From assembly GCA_023238725.1 (NCBI GenBank), contig CM041545.1:13361782-13425781 (forward strand): a stretch of DNA of 64,000 nt, read 5' to 3'. Numbering within the stretch: the stretch's first letter is position 1; every line of letters begins with the position of its first letter. Positions 1 to 11,200 of the stretch are shown here, piece after piece. This DNA comes from Scortum barcoo (lineage: Eukaryota > Chordata > Actinopteri > Centrarchiformes > Terapontidae). The position numbers were made by a program, and so were the translations under genes. Below the pieces are notes generated by a model. The model saw nothing but the letters and a program-made list of their open reading frames with translations, did not search any database and was not told the origin of the DNA.

Positions 1-345
1 TCAAACATAGCTCCAAGAGTGTGAGGGGACCTGGAATCAGGTTGACACTCAAAAGAGGACTGGAAATTCTCTAACAAGGCCTTCCTCGTCTGTCCACGAG
101 TCAGCTGGGTTTCATCGTTACACAAAAGCCATCTTTAACTTACAGTGCGTGTCCACTCTTGATGTCAAATGTTTAAAACCTGCTGGCAAAAAATCTGAGT
201 CTGTTTCAGTATGAATCCAATGAGAAGAGGGTTTTGAACTAATTGGAATTTAGATTTGGGTCCTTTCAATTTAAATTTGGCCTAAGCCAACTAAGTTTTC
301 TCCTCAGCTGCAGAGATTTTGGCAATGTGTTACCCATTTACTCAC
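1..345 (-). other. hnrnpk: hnrnpk intron 3 (partial)
   Basis: No sequence resembling the next hnrnpk exon or any other gene was seen here. It is read as the 5' part of an intron that leaves the window. Confidence 0.7.
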
Positions 346-402
346 GTCAGTGCGGAGGGCTTTTATGTTCTTGCCACCCTTTCCAATAACAGCGCCAGCA
401 TT
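346..402 (-). CDS. hnrnpk: hnrnpk coding exon 3
   Basis: Nineteen codons covering the GKGG loop of KH1; donor GTGAGT at 345. Phase 0 at both ends. Confidence 0.95.
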
Positions 403-1435
403 CTGTGAAGAAAAATAAGGTTTTCTAAGAAATAATTGATCATGGGGGGGGGCATGACCGACTGTGTGAATAGGTCTTTACTTTGCTCTGAAGCAGCACA
501 CGCAGCTCCACCATCTCATCTGTGTTGCGAGAACGTTTGAAGGCCTGCTCCTCATCCATGTCCTCGGCGGGGCGTTTACCTGAGAGAGGAGACAACTCAG
601 GTGAGATCTGCACCAGGCAGATTTTCTCCACAGGGTATTCATCGGTTACAACAGATATCCTGGGTAAAAACTTTAACGCCACTAAGTAGAATTTGGCAGT
701 TTCCAACTTGAGTACTTCAGCACCTGAGTAATTATTCCAGCTTCTCCACGTTTCATCAAGACCATCTTAGTCCTATAGTCTAGTCTATAAATAATATAAA
801 ATAAAATAATGACAAATTAAAAAAAGAATTATAAAAAGATGCTGGCTAAAATTTGGGACTATGCTGCCATGTTATTTATAGATATCTTGTAAATTATCCC
901 AAAAAGAAGTAAATCATCATTACCAGCCACAGCCACTTAAGGGTTAATTGAAGTGACAAAAATATAAATACATGGCGAGGGCTCAGTCTACAGTATGTTC
1001 CACCCCGAGAATGGGTTTCATTCAGCAGCCAACTGTATCCTGGAATACATCCAGCACCAACGTGTACCCTTCCTGGATTAAAACACGGGCAGATCTGCTC
1101 AGGGCCCACAGAACAGCAGTATCTTGGACAGAAGAATCCCTCAACCATCTGACATGTCCACATGCTATGTAGTGCCGTCCAGAAATGTTCAGTTTTTTCT
1201 TTTTTATCCTCCCTTGAGTGAACTAATTAGCCGGTACATCTAGACACATATTTCGAGCTGGATATAACGCTGCACATGCTCAGTTCATCTTCTGCTTAAT
1301 GTTCATTCATGCGGTTTACATCACGGTAATGAATGGCTGATTCATTGCGAAAATTAAGACATGCATGAAGTTACCATTAGTGTCAGTGTTGCTGAATGCG
1401 TTGTCTTCGTCCTGCTGTTCGATTTTCACCTCCAT
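346..1435 (-). CDS. hnrnpk: hnrnpk, 5' coding part (three exons; continues off the left edge)
   Basis: Heterogeneous nuclear ribonucleoprotein K, a poly(C)-binding KH-domain protein that shuttles between nucleus and cytoplasm and acts in transcription, splicing and translation. Coding exons are 1375-1435, 482-579 and 346-402, with GT-AG introns and phases that join in frame. They encode the acidic N-terminus, the segment GKRPAEDMDEEQAFKRSRNT that carries the bipartite nuclear localisation signal, and the start of KH1 with the GKGG loop (NAGAVIGKGGKNIKALRTD). These match vertebrate hnRNP K closely. The start ATG at 1435 opens MEVKIEQQDEDNAF, and the exon 1/exon 2 junction lacks the two residues (EF) that mammals carry before GKRPAED. 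The next exon (rest of KH1) was not found in 1-345, so the gene runs off the window. It is transcribed divergently from ntrk2. Confidence 0.93.
482..579 (-). CDS. hnrnpk: hnrnpk coding exon 2
   Basis: Begins after a pyrimidine-rich acceptor (ctctctcag) at 580-581, ends in the codons for LLQSK and is followed by GTAAAG. It encodes the nuclear localisation region and the first strand of KH1. Confidence 0.95.
1375..1435 (-). CDS. hnrnpk: hnrnpk coding exon 1
   Basis: ATG at 1433-1435 (minus strand) starts MEVKIEQQDEDNAFSNTDTN plus the first base of a split Gly codon. The donor GTAACT follows at 1374. The acceptor for the upstream 5' UTR exon is just 5' of the ATG. Confidence 0.88.
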
Positions 1436-2710
1436 TGTCTTGCACCTGCAGTTAAATGCAAACGGGCTCCTCTCCCTGGATCTACTATAAGAAGAGAGGG
1501 GGGGGTAATAACACAATCAGTCTGGAGACATACAAGAAAACATCCATCTAATTAAATAATATGAGAGGGGCTGCATCTAACAATTGCTTTTATTATCAGT
1601 TAATCTGCAAATGTTCTCAAGTAATCAGATTAACTCCCTGACCTTTAATATATAAGAAAATAGAAAAATACGGTCTGAGTGTTTAGATATTCAGTTTATG
1701 ATCACAAATGTGCAAATGGAAACGCTTGACACTTTGGCCTGATAAATGCATGACACAGTTAAGCTATTATCAAAGCAGCTGCTGATTATTTTTGATGTTT
1801 CAGACTACCTGATTTATCCCTTCAGCTTTGATTGCAACAGCTGACGAATAACAAATGAGAGAAGACACCTTGTGAAGCAAAGTGTGCATGCAGCAGGATG
1901 AATGTAGCCTTTGACAGTTCAGCTTCGTAAACGGTCTTTAAATAAAATCCAACAACGAGCATGCAGCAGCTCTGCTGTGTGCATGCAGCCCACCTACACA
2001 CACTGCCCACAACAACAAAAAAAAAGCAGGCTGGACTTGTAGCGAGCATCCCTCATGCAGCCGAGGCCTTGCTAAGTTTTGCGTGGGAGATGCTGCTCAA
2101 CGCCCACACGCACACATACACAGTTTAGGAAAAAATCAGCTGCACCCATTTTTTTTTTTTAAACCACCGTGGGTCACTCGACAAGCATCTACGAGCTGCC
2201 CCTAATGTGTGTAAAGCTTCTCCACAAAACACATTCACAGGTGTGTATGTGTGCACAAATTAGCCATTAGTGTGTGTTGGTGTGGTGTTGGTGTGGGGAG
2301 CTCACCACGCACTGTCACTTGTTATGTCGAAATACACACACACAGCAGATGAGGAAACGGCGCAATTCCCTACACTTACAATGAAAACGTGTCACCTCAC
2401 CTGCCTGTCTGACGTTATGTAGCTTTTTGGCGTAGAGGCTAAGTTGACAAAGCTAGCAGCTCCGCTAAGCTAGCCCGTCTCTCTGACTGTGTGTGTGTGT
2501 GTGTTTTGCGAGGCGTGTCTGCCAGCTCCAGACTGCCGGACACGTTGCGACTGTACAACATTCACCCAGCGACAAATAACACGGCAGGGAAAGAGAGAGA
2601 GAGAGGGGGGGGGCAAACAAATCCGGTGCAAAATGTCAGCGGCGAATATCTGAATACGTGAGCCGCCGCTAACTGACAGGCTAACCGGCGGACCGTTAGA
2701 GAGACAAACC
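1436..2710 (-). other. hnrnpk: hnrnpk intron 1
   Basis: Non-coding stretch between the putative 5' UTR exon and the ATG exon. Only AT-rich sequence and short T and GT runs were seen. The long first intron directly 5' of the start codon is usual for hnRNP K genes. Confidence 0.6.
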
Positions 2711-2860
2711 TGCAGCGCGCTCGCCCTGAAGCGTCCGCACGTTCTCAGCGTGGAGAGGAGACGGTGTGAGGCGGCGAGCTCGAGCCGTCGACGCTCGGCC
2801 CGGCCGTGCGCTGCTTACGCTCGTCGGCAGCGCGCGGGCGGGCGGGGCTAGAGTGGACGT
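2430..2860 (-). promoter_or_regulatory. hnrnpk: hnrnpk promoter / 5' UTR exon region (CpG-rich)
   Basis: The stretch 2640-2860 is conspicuously GC- and CpG-rich compared with the AT-rich flanks, as expected for a housekeeping promoter. On the minus strand a candidate 5' UTR exon ends near 2711 (gctgcag followed by gtttgt). The transcription start is inferred upstream (higher coordinates) of this. No TATA box was identified. Confidence 0.55.
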
Positions 2861-3280
2861 TGCGTTCGCACACAGAGGGATTCCCGTCTGGACACGCGGG
2901 GTAATTTATCAAACTCTCCTAACTTTATGTAGACTTGGTCCCGAGTCGAGGCTCGCAGGTTGGCGAACCCTAACCCGCCTCCTGCCATCCACAACCACTG
3001 TGACTATTGGGCTTTAATGTCCTGAGTACTGACTGTCAGGTTCGTTTTTATCAGCTTGATTGGCCAGGTATGTGTACACATACAAGATATTTGACTCCTG
3101 TTTTTCAGCACACTCTAAGTACCTACACAGAATACAAAGAACAGACAGAAGCACAAAAGGTAGAAAAATCTGAATAGATAAGACAGAGATAAGATAACAG
3201 CAACTAAAAGTAAAAGAAAATAATATAAATAAAAGATAGAGATAAATAAATGAACAAAACTTACATAATTATAATATAAC

Positions 3281-3347
3281 ATAAACATAGCATAGCATAG
3301 CATAGCAAAGCATAACTAAACATAACATAACATAACATAACATAACT
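3281..3347. repeat. CATAR pentanucleotide microsatellite
   Basis: Tandem catag units pass into cataa units, an interrupted pentamer array. It sits at the end of an A-rich repeat-like stretch that starts near 3110. Confidence 0.8.
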
Positions 3348-4599
3348 TAAACTACTAAGTGTAAAGAGTGCAATAGAGTGGTGAAAGTGCAATGATGCAT
3401 GTGGATAGCTTAGGACAGTAGGACAGTTGAATTATGTACAGTATAGACAGTATGTACAGCAGGATGGATTGTAACAATTGTGTAATAAAAACATTAAAAA
3501 TATATTATATTGTTTATAGAAACTTTACTGATTGTAAGCTGTCAATCATGACTTCACAACCCCTTTTTTATAGCATCAAATAACAAATTAAAACCAAACT
3601 TATCAAAAAAAATAAATACTTGAACATGCATCAGGTTGATAAGAAATACCTCAAATGACAGAAACCATTTTCGCAAAAAATGCATTTGACGTGTGCTTCA
3701 GTTTTTTATTTTGGCTCATGTCCTATCTGCTAACAAGGAGGGGGCAGGATTTATGATCTATACTGCAGCCAGACACCAGGGGGTGATGGAGACGTTTTGG
3801 CTTCATTTTTGGGGAGCTGTCAAATCGGCCATTTTTACATACATTTACATGTCTATGGACCACTTGGAGATTTGAAAACCTAACTCTTCAGTGGGTGACT
3901 CATACCAACTTGAATCATTAAAGTGGGTCGAACTTCCCATATCTAGTACAAAAAATCCATTCAATATGGAATAGAGACTAAATTAAGTATATTTAAAGAT
4001 AACAGTGTATATGCTACATTATCCTGACTTTTTTTTTTATCCCCCACTGTCCTTATTCTGAAAAAGTACATCTAGACTTGGTTGTCCTGTTGGTTGTTGG
4101 TTAGTCCTAAAACCTCACTGTCATTAACTTATGTTTGCATTTGTTAAAATGTTTGTCTTTTCAAGTGTGGGTTCTGAGTAATTTTTTAAGGCATTGTTTT
4201 TCTATTTTTTGTCATTTCTTAAACCAAGAATTGAGAATATAATGAGAAGATTAATTGATCATGAAAATAACTGTAATAACTGTATTTACTGGTCCATACA
4301 GGAGACACAGACAGGAGTAGTTAATAATGACCCAGTCCCAGTGCAGCAGACTGGTGGGGTTCTGGTACTTGTGACACTTCGAATCCAACCCCTGGAGGCA
4401 CAAACTGACGCTGCACTTGCCTTCTTCTAAAGGGAAAAGATTCCCCGGGCATAAAAGGTGATGTAGAAATACACTGAGAAATATAAAGTTTGTAGATTTG
4501 TTAAAGGACAGTAGACCCAATGCTACTCATTTATGCTGCTGAAGCTGACTACTCTGTTCTTGTATGGTTTCTAAATCAATTCTATTCTTATTCGTATTT

Positions 4600-4703
4600 T
4601 ATATACTTTATTTATCTGTACTTATATGTTCTGCTCTTATGCTGCTGTAACACCTGAATATCCCCTCTGGGGGTTCAATAAAAGATTATCTCATTTTATC
4701 TAA
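4600..4703 (+). repeat. 3' tail of a fish non-LTR retrotransposon-like repeat
   Basis: Contains a tail of the form gctgtaacacctgaat, then ccctctgggggttcaataaa and attatct repeats. This tail type is common at 3' ends of dispersed elements in fish. The family was not determined. Confidence 0.45.
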
Positions 4704-6918
4704 TAAAGATAAAATTATGACATAAAATTATGAATGCATACAGTACTGAATGATATTTACGTGTCTTGCCTGCAGTGGTTTGCATATTTATACAGTACAG
4801 TGGTGTAAATTCTTTAAGGCCATTTTATCTGAAGTTGCACTTATATTATCTTCACAGGGAATGAACTGAGGAAGGCAACGGGGGATTGGATTGTCAACAA
4901 AAAAAGAAAATGCACATCAGCAAAAATAAGTTGAAATGGCTCATCCCAGTGGTGGACATTAGATAGTGATCTGCCAGGTCATGTCAACCCTCATATCAGT
5001 AACTGAACATGAAACTCTGAATGATGAAGGCCTTTTAACACTTATGCCTGAAGCTGAAACTCAAGAAGAGCAACAATAAAGAAACTTAATCGTAACCACC
5101 TACACCAAGTCAGAGTTCAGTCTGTCCTGTTAGGACTCATAAAGTTTAATCAAATTTTTTTGTCATGAATCTGAGGTAACGGGTAGTCTCAGAAACGTGT
5201 CATGGATCATGCAGTTTGGTGTGAAATAAACAAAATGAGTTGTATCTGAGACAGAACTCTTGTTTGTGTTTGCACAGATACAGGTGCGCAAGTGTGTGCT
5301 CAGTTCCGGTAATCCATAGACTAAGAGACGGTGGAGATAGTACAGGGCTCAGTCACAGCTGCATCACTGCATGCCAGGTTCAAGACAAGTCTGCCACCAG
5401 CTGGTTCAGGAGGAGGCAGGAGCAGAGATGGAGCTGTTGCAGAGTTGGTTGATGCAGAAGTGGCACCAAACTACACGTACAGGAGGAGGAGGAGGATCTC
5501 TTGGTCAGGGATGCCAAAAGTCTCACAGCGTTGAAAACACGTAACTCCTCCACACCTGATCTTACCTGTTTTCTGCTGGTACAAGTTTAAACTCACATTG
5601 AACCACCTCAAAATAGAAAACTGAGGACATCATCTAGACTTCAACCAGTACAAATTTAAAAGACAGATTATAAAAATATGATATAATAAAAAAAAAGTGC
5701 TCTCCTCATCCTCCAAAGAAATAGCACAATTCAAGAGCTAATTATCTATATTGTGTCTTCTGTTGGATTTGATTACTTGGTAGTCTCCAACCAATGCCAT
5801 AAAAATGCACAAACATTTGTATGCACAGACACAAACACACAGACGCACTTTTCTCAGTGCAGCTCGACTCACTTTAGTTTTTCTGCAGGGCTAAAATGAA
5901 AAGGCCATGGGATCATATTTATTAATCCGACATCAGCAGCTAGAGTCACCACCTCACTGCCCATTTGTTGCAAATCGGGAGCCTGGATTATGTCCATACT
6001 TGATCTATTTTAAACATGCCTTTTCTCGTAGTGTTGTCGTGCTCCTTCAGATATAGGAAAAGGATCTATTGCAAAATAAAGAGCTCTCTTCCCTCTTCTA
6101 TACTCTGAGGTTACCATGGAGACAGATATAATTCAGTTCTTGATGTTTCTCATAAAAAAAAAAAAGCCTGCGTACATATTTTCATCTGCAACCATAGCGA
6201 CACTTGACATTGTCAGCGCTATTTGTAAAAAGCAAGTCACCATAGCGACACTAACCATCCAGGCTGTGTCATAGATCATGTGTCCTAGCTGAGTATGCCT
6301 CCTCATTATGAGTGAAATTTAGGAATCCACTGGTAAACAGGATTTATTGGATCTTTCTGAAGATGTGATGTGATGATTGATGTTTGGCACCGTACAGTAA
6401 CTCTCAGAGGACTGAAATATAATGGATTTATGAGACATTTAATTTGCTCAGTTTGGGGCATTAAAGGTATAAATAAATAAATATTGTGTGTGTATTACTA
6501 ATTTGGACACCAACATCAGAGCAATACTTCTCTATTGGGTCAGCCCTTAAATATGGTTGACAAATTAAAATCTACTTAATAGATGAGGGTTTCTCAAAAT
6601 TGAATATAAATATGACAGTCATCAAATAAAACCATAACACATAATTACACAGCGTTGTAATTTGAATTTTCTGTGCATGTGTGCAAAATTAATATATATT
6701 TTTTTATAATAAAATTACATTTGTGAGGAAGAATTTTAATGTTTTGTTTTTCTTTTTCTTTTTACGGTTCCTGCATCTATATCGTGCCCTGATCAGTGTT
6801 TAAAGTCAGACCCATTTGAAGCTCGCAGACATAGTATAGGTAATTATTTTTCATAGATGCACCCCGTCTTGTGCGTCAACCGTACGTCACACTATAGGCC
6901 TAATAGCCAACCGTACAA

Positions 6919-6920
<2 letters not shown>

Positions 6921-6949
<29 letters not shown>
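6921..6949. repeat. (GT)n microsatellite
   Basis: About 14 uninterrupted GT units roughly 1 kb upstream of the ntrk2 start codon. Confidence 0.95.
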
Positions 6950-7166
6950 GCGCTGCTTTCATTCGATGCATGGCTCCCGGAGTAACTACAACACACACAA
7001 GAGTTTTCCATCCATATTGTCGCCCCCCGCCCCATCACCACCACCACAAACGTCGCTTTTGACCCGCAGCTGGTCCACCGGCGTGATGCCTTCAGGTGCA
7101 CGGTCAAAACGGCACAAACACATTCCTCTAAAGACAAATTGTCTTGGAGGTGGAGGGGTGAAGAGG

Positions 7167-7216
7167 TGTGTGTATGTGGGTGGGTGGGTGTGTGTGTGTG
7201 TGTGGTGGGGGGGGGT
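7167..7216. repeat. G-rich / (GT)n low-complexity tract
   Basis: Imperfect tggg and GT units ending in a run of G; part of the simple-sequence cluster in front of ntrk2. Confidence 0.8.
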
Positions 7217-7290
7217 ATCATCGCGACCATCTCCCCTTGTAAACCTGATCCCGATCAGTGATGGCTGGTGGGCTGTGGTGGTGGTGATGG

Positions 7291-7319
7291 AGAGAGAGAG
7301 AGAGAGAGAGAGAAGAGAG
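7291..7319. repeat. (AG)n microsatellite
   Basis: Pure AG repeat followed by an imperfect extension. It lies just upstream of, or inside, the ntrk2 5' UTR region. Confidence 0.9.
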
Positions 7320-7339
7320 GTGAGGTGGTGGTGGTGTTG

Positions 7340-7475
7340 AGGGGGGTGAGATGCGCTCGTCCTCGGCGATAATCGATAGACGCATGCAGGTAGCCTTCCT
7401 CCCCTACACACGCAGCATCACCACGCATCCTTACTCCACTGTGCGCTCTCCCTATCTTATGTTTTTTTCTTTCTC

Positions 7476-7516
<41 letters not shown>

Positions 7517-8009
7517 CTCTCCTCTCCTCCCCATCATCATCATCCGCACATATGAGAAATCGCTCGCGGGGGCCCTGCCTATTGATCTCTAAACATCTGG
7601 AGCACCTCATATTTGTTTTACAAGGCAGAGGCGAACAGTCTGTGCCCGAGATAGAGGAGTGAGACAGCGGCGGCGGCGGCAGCATCAGCACCAGGACGGA
7701 CCACTTGACACCTTGCTTCACGACATCGATATGCAGTAGTGTGATACCAGCTCTGCGGAGACGGGAAGGCCAGTCCATGGCATCTTGATATTAAAACCGT
7801 GGGCTCTGCGCATTCCTCACCGACGGCTTCTTCTTCTTTTTTTAATTTTTTTCCTTTTTTTCTTTCCTGCGGAGTCAAAAGGATTAACTTGGCCACATTG
7901 AAGCAGCTTGGGAGGAAATCTTATAACAATAATTCAATTTGAGCAGATTCCGTTTGGGTTTTTTTTCTTTTTTTTTTTCTTTTTCTGTGGGATATCATTT
8001 GGACCTGCG
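7340..8009 (+). promoter_or_regulatory. ntrk2: ntrk2 promoter / 5' UTR region
   Basis: GC-richer segments, a (cgg)n-like run near 7668-7680 and long T tracts precede the ntrk2 ATG. No acceptor directly before the ATG was evident, so the 5' UTR is thought to be continuous with coding exon 1 for at least several hundred bases. The exact transcription start is not visible. Confidence 0.45.
7473..7527. repeat. (TC)n microsatellite
   Basis: Long polypyrimidine CT tract with one interruption, about 500 bp before the ntrk2 ATG. It is of opposite strand composition to the AG tract at 7291-7319. Confidence 0.9.
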
Positions 8010-8206
8010 ATGGACTCCAGCGGAGGGGGACATGGCATGGCTCGTCTTGGATTGTTTTTGGTTTTGATGGGGCTGTGGAGATTTAGCGATGCCTGCCCCG
8101 CATCCTGCACTTGCAGCATCTCAAGGATTGTTTGTATTGATTCAATGCCGGGGATCGAGGATTTCCCTGTCCTCACGCTGGATGACATGGAAAACATCAC
8201 CGAGAT
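8010..8206 (+). CDS. ntrk2: ntrk2 coding exon 1: signal peptide and LRR N-cap
   Basis: ATG in good context (gcgATGg). A hydrophobic signal (LGLFLVLMGLW) precedes the cysteine cluster CPASCTCS typical of Trk receptors. Ends in phase 2 before GTAAGT. An in-frame second Met (residue 10) is a possible alternative start. Confidence 0.93.
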
Positions 8207-11200
8207 GTAAGTGTGTGCGCGAAGAAAAAAAAAAAAAAAAAAAATCATCTTGCGGGCGAGCGTGTGAACTTATTAGGATGCAATGCGTAAAGAGCCACCT
8301 CCGATCGTGGGTCGCAATAATACCCGGAGGGCTGGGATTGTGATGATAATAAAGGTAACACTGACACCCACAGCAGGCCTGACATCACTTCTCTCCTCGT
8401 GGATTAGAGATCAACAGATCTTAATGTCACAACACAAAAGGTGTGATTTCAGCCTCATATGGGTTTGTCAGATCATGTAGCCTAGTTTATATATGTGCGT
8501 GTGTGTGTGTGTGTGTGGTGGAGATGGGGGGGGGTGTGCGCGTGCTTCTAACGACGCTGGTGTGCGTGTGTGTGTGTTTGTGCGTGTATGCGTAATGGTG
8601 GTGAGAGTGCGCGTCAGGCTTATTTGGATTAGTCGGTGTTTCCTTTAAAAAAAACAGCCCCAGAGGTGGGTAGCGGTGGAGTAAACGTTTAGGCCCCGAC
8701 GCAGCCTCGGAAGGTGTTAACTCGGGGCTCGTGTGGGAGCCGCCGACGGCAGCCTTCAGAGCGGCCACACCGACTCCGGATCACACGCGAGATCACGTCG
8801 GTCGTGTGCAGCCGGCGATGTGCGAAGCCCTCTATCTGCGTCAGTGTGTAGGCTTGTGTCGGAGTGTGTGTACCTGCTACAACCCTGCACACAAGTGTGC
8901 GCGACTGCAAGGACTGAAGGCACCTGCTGGGAGGGAGGAGGAGGGGGACGGGACTGGTGGTGGTGGTGGGGGGGATTGGAGACATGGGTGAGTCCTGTGA
9001 AGTCCTGTGAAGGCAGACAGACTGGAACCAGGTGTCACAGACCCGCTTTACGGGAAGAGAAACCTGATTATGCTTTTCTCCATTTAGAAGATCACACACA
9101 AACAGACTTACAGACTTGCAGACTTGAAGATGCTCCTCGGTTTTACACTGCCAGTGAGTGACATGTGCAGGTTTGACCAGTGAGCACAGCAGCTGTCCAC
9201 TTTGAAACATAACACCAGAGTAAACAGAGCAAACCCTCCAAAAATCAGACCATGAATTTAAAGATCCCCGTGCCCCGTTTGTGATAAGAAACTCCAAAAG
9301 CTGCACTGACCCATCAGATTGTTGGAGACACTTTAACTTGTAATAAGCTGCAGCTTTGTGTGGTGCACATGTAAGCAGAGGAGTCTCCCCACTAGCAGCA
9401 TTTAAAACCAGCAGATTCACAGCTTTTGGGACTGCAACTGCAAAGTTGTTCATCTTTTCTTATGCTGCAAAGGTGTGTTTACCTCAGCAATGTAAAGCAC
9501 CTTCTGATATGTTCTCTTCTTTTTAGGACTCAAACTCCTCAGTTGTTGCCATGATTAAAGTGGTAAAAAAAAAAAAAAGATTTCATCTGAAAATATTTCA
9601 TAAAATTTCTTCTCTGCACCATCATGCCCTGTACAACATGTCCAGTAGTTTAGCCGGTCCCCCCAAAAAAGATTTTCAAGTTTTGATATGTTTTTTTCTT
9701 TTTTTTATGTATCAAAATGAACTGATTATTGATCAACACTTATTAGATATTTTATGATTCACTTTCAGTGGTGTCATTGTATCAGAAGTTGGAAAAAGTG
9801 GCCATAAAGAGCAGCTATATTTTAAGTAATATATAAAAATGAAATTCTTTTTGTATGTCCAGTAATAAATGCAGCTAATATAAACAACATCAGCAACAAT
9901 ATAAAACAATGTCACTCAACAAACAGTGTGTAAATCCTGGTTCACAGTGTTGTGCTGGTTCACATTATGTTGACAGTCAAACGTGCTGCAGATCAAATTC
10001 CCTCAGTGAAGGAATGTTTGACAGCTGTGTGGGCAGTTTATATATGAAATTTAGCTGACTACATCAACTAAATGAAAAAAAGGGCACTGTCATGGTATTT
10101 AGTTTCATAAAACACACAAACACAAACAAAACAAACATTCAATGAGTGTATGACTCGGCTTGAGAGCTTGTGACCTGAAAGTTTTTTTTTTTTTTTTTTT
10201 CGTATTTTCTTCCCAGATACATCGCAAATCAGAACAATCAGAATCAGAACAGACTGTTTGACATCAATGACAACAGTTTGAGGAACTACATAAACCTCAG
10301 AAACCTGTAAGTAATCATCCCGTGTGTTTTCAGTGTTTTACAATAATACATTTGGCTCGCGCACAAAAGCTGCAGACTTCCTGTCAACTCAACACTTCTC
10401 CAACCAACAGAACAGTGATGAAGACGAGACTGACATCGATATCATCAGATGCATTTTTCAACAATACAAAACTTCAATACGTGTAAGAAGTAATTTAAAG
10501 ACCCTCTTTAGTTATTTCATTGACATACACAGGAGTAGCCCTGCTTGAATTTCTATCGTTTGTTTTCTTTTTTAATTTTAGAAATCTCAGAGAGACAATA
10601 ACCTCTCGACGCTGTCATGGAGAACATTTCAGAACTTTAACACAACGTTCCCGTAAGTGTCCCATGCACAGAAAAATTGTCACCCCGCCTTCCTGTTTCC
10701 AAGTTTCTCACGCACTCTGTTTATCCTGTTTTAGGCTCCTCCTGTCCGGTAACCCTCTGGATTGTGTCTGTGAGAACTTGTGGATCAAACTGAGGCTCCT
10801 AGAGGAAAGCGACGGTCAGGACCTCAAATGCATAGACGACAGAGGAGAGGAGAGGGACTTTATCACGCTCACTCCACCCGACTGCGGTAATGTGAAACCG
10901 TGTTACAATGAGCAACACTCGGTGTCTGATGTTGAACGTTTAGGGAAGGAGGATGAAGAGAGATCGAAACAGAGACAGATCTGTGTAAAGTTCTGGTCAG
11001 AGGTTTAGTTTTTGCCACCTCCTCATTTCTCGCAGTGGTTCCCAAAGTGGAGGTCACCCCGAAAACCGTGACCGAGATGCAGGGGACTGATGTCAAAGCT
11101 GTGTGCAGCGCCTCGGGCTCCCCTCCTCCTGTGATCCTGTGGAATCTTGATATGATCTCTACCCACCACGAGGTGAGCCGGCCCGCCACACAAGCCTCCT

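Larger units (their letters stand above)
2861..6900. other. Intergenic region between hnrnpk and ntrk2
   Basis: No exon was recognised on either strand. The region holds AT-rich repeats (see 3281-3347 and 4600-4703) and otherwise unremarkable sequence. Open frames here are short and lack splice context or similarity to known proteins. Confidence 0.6.

Noticed and set aside
4251..4520. Possible coding exon on the minus strand between hnrnpk and ntrk2
   Set aside because: No splice sites that give a protein-like sequence; AT-rich repeat context.
6892..7411. Several 110-141 residue frames on both strands
   Set aside because: They translate (GT)n, (AG)n and G-rich microsatellites (HTHTHT, RERERE runs).
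8689..9453. 254-residue open frame on the minus strand
   Set aside because: Lies in ntrk2 intron 1, has no recognisable domain, is biased by GC-rich and simple sequence, and shows no splice or promoter context.
10520..11008. 162-residue plus-strand frame
   Set aside because: It reads ntrk2 exon 4 in a shifted frame, then intron, then exon 5 in the right frame; not a separate gene.
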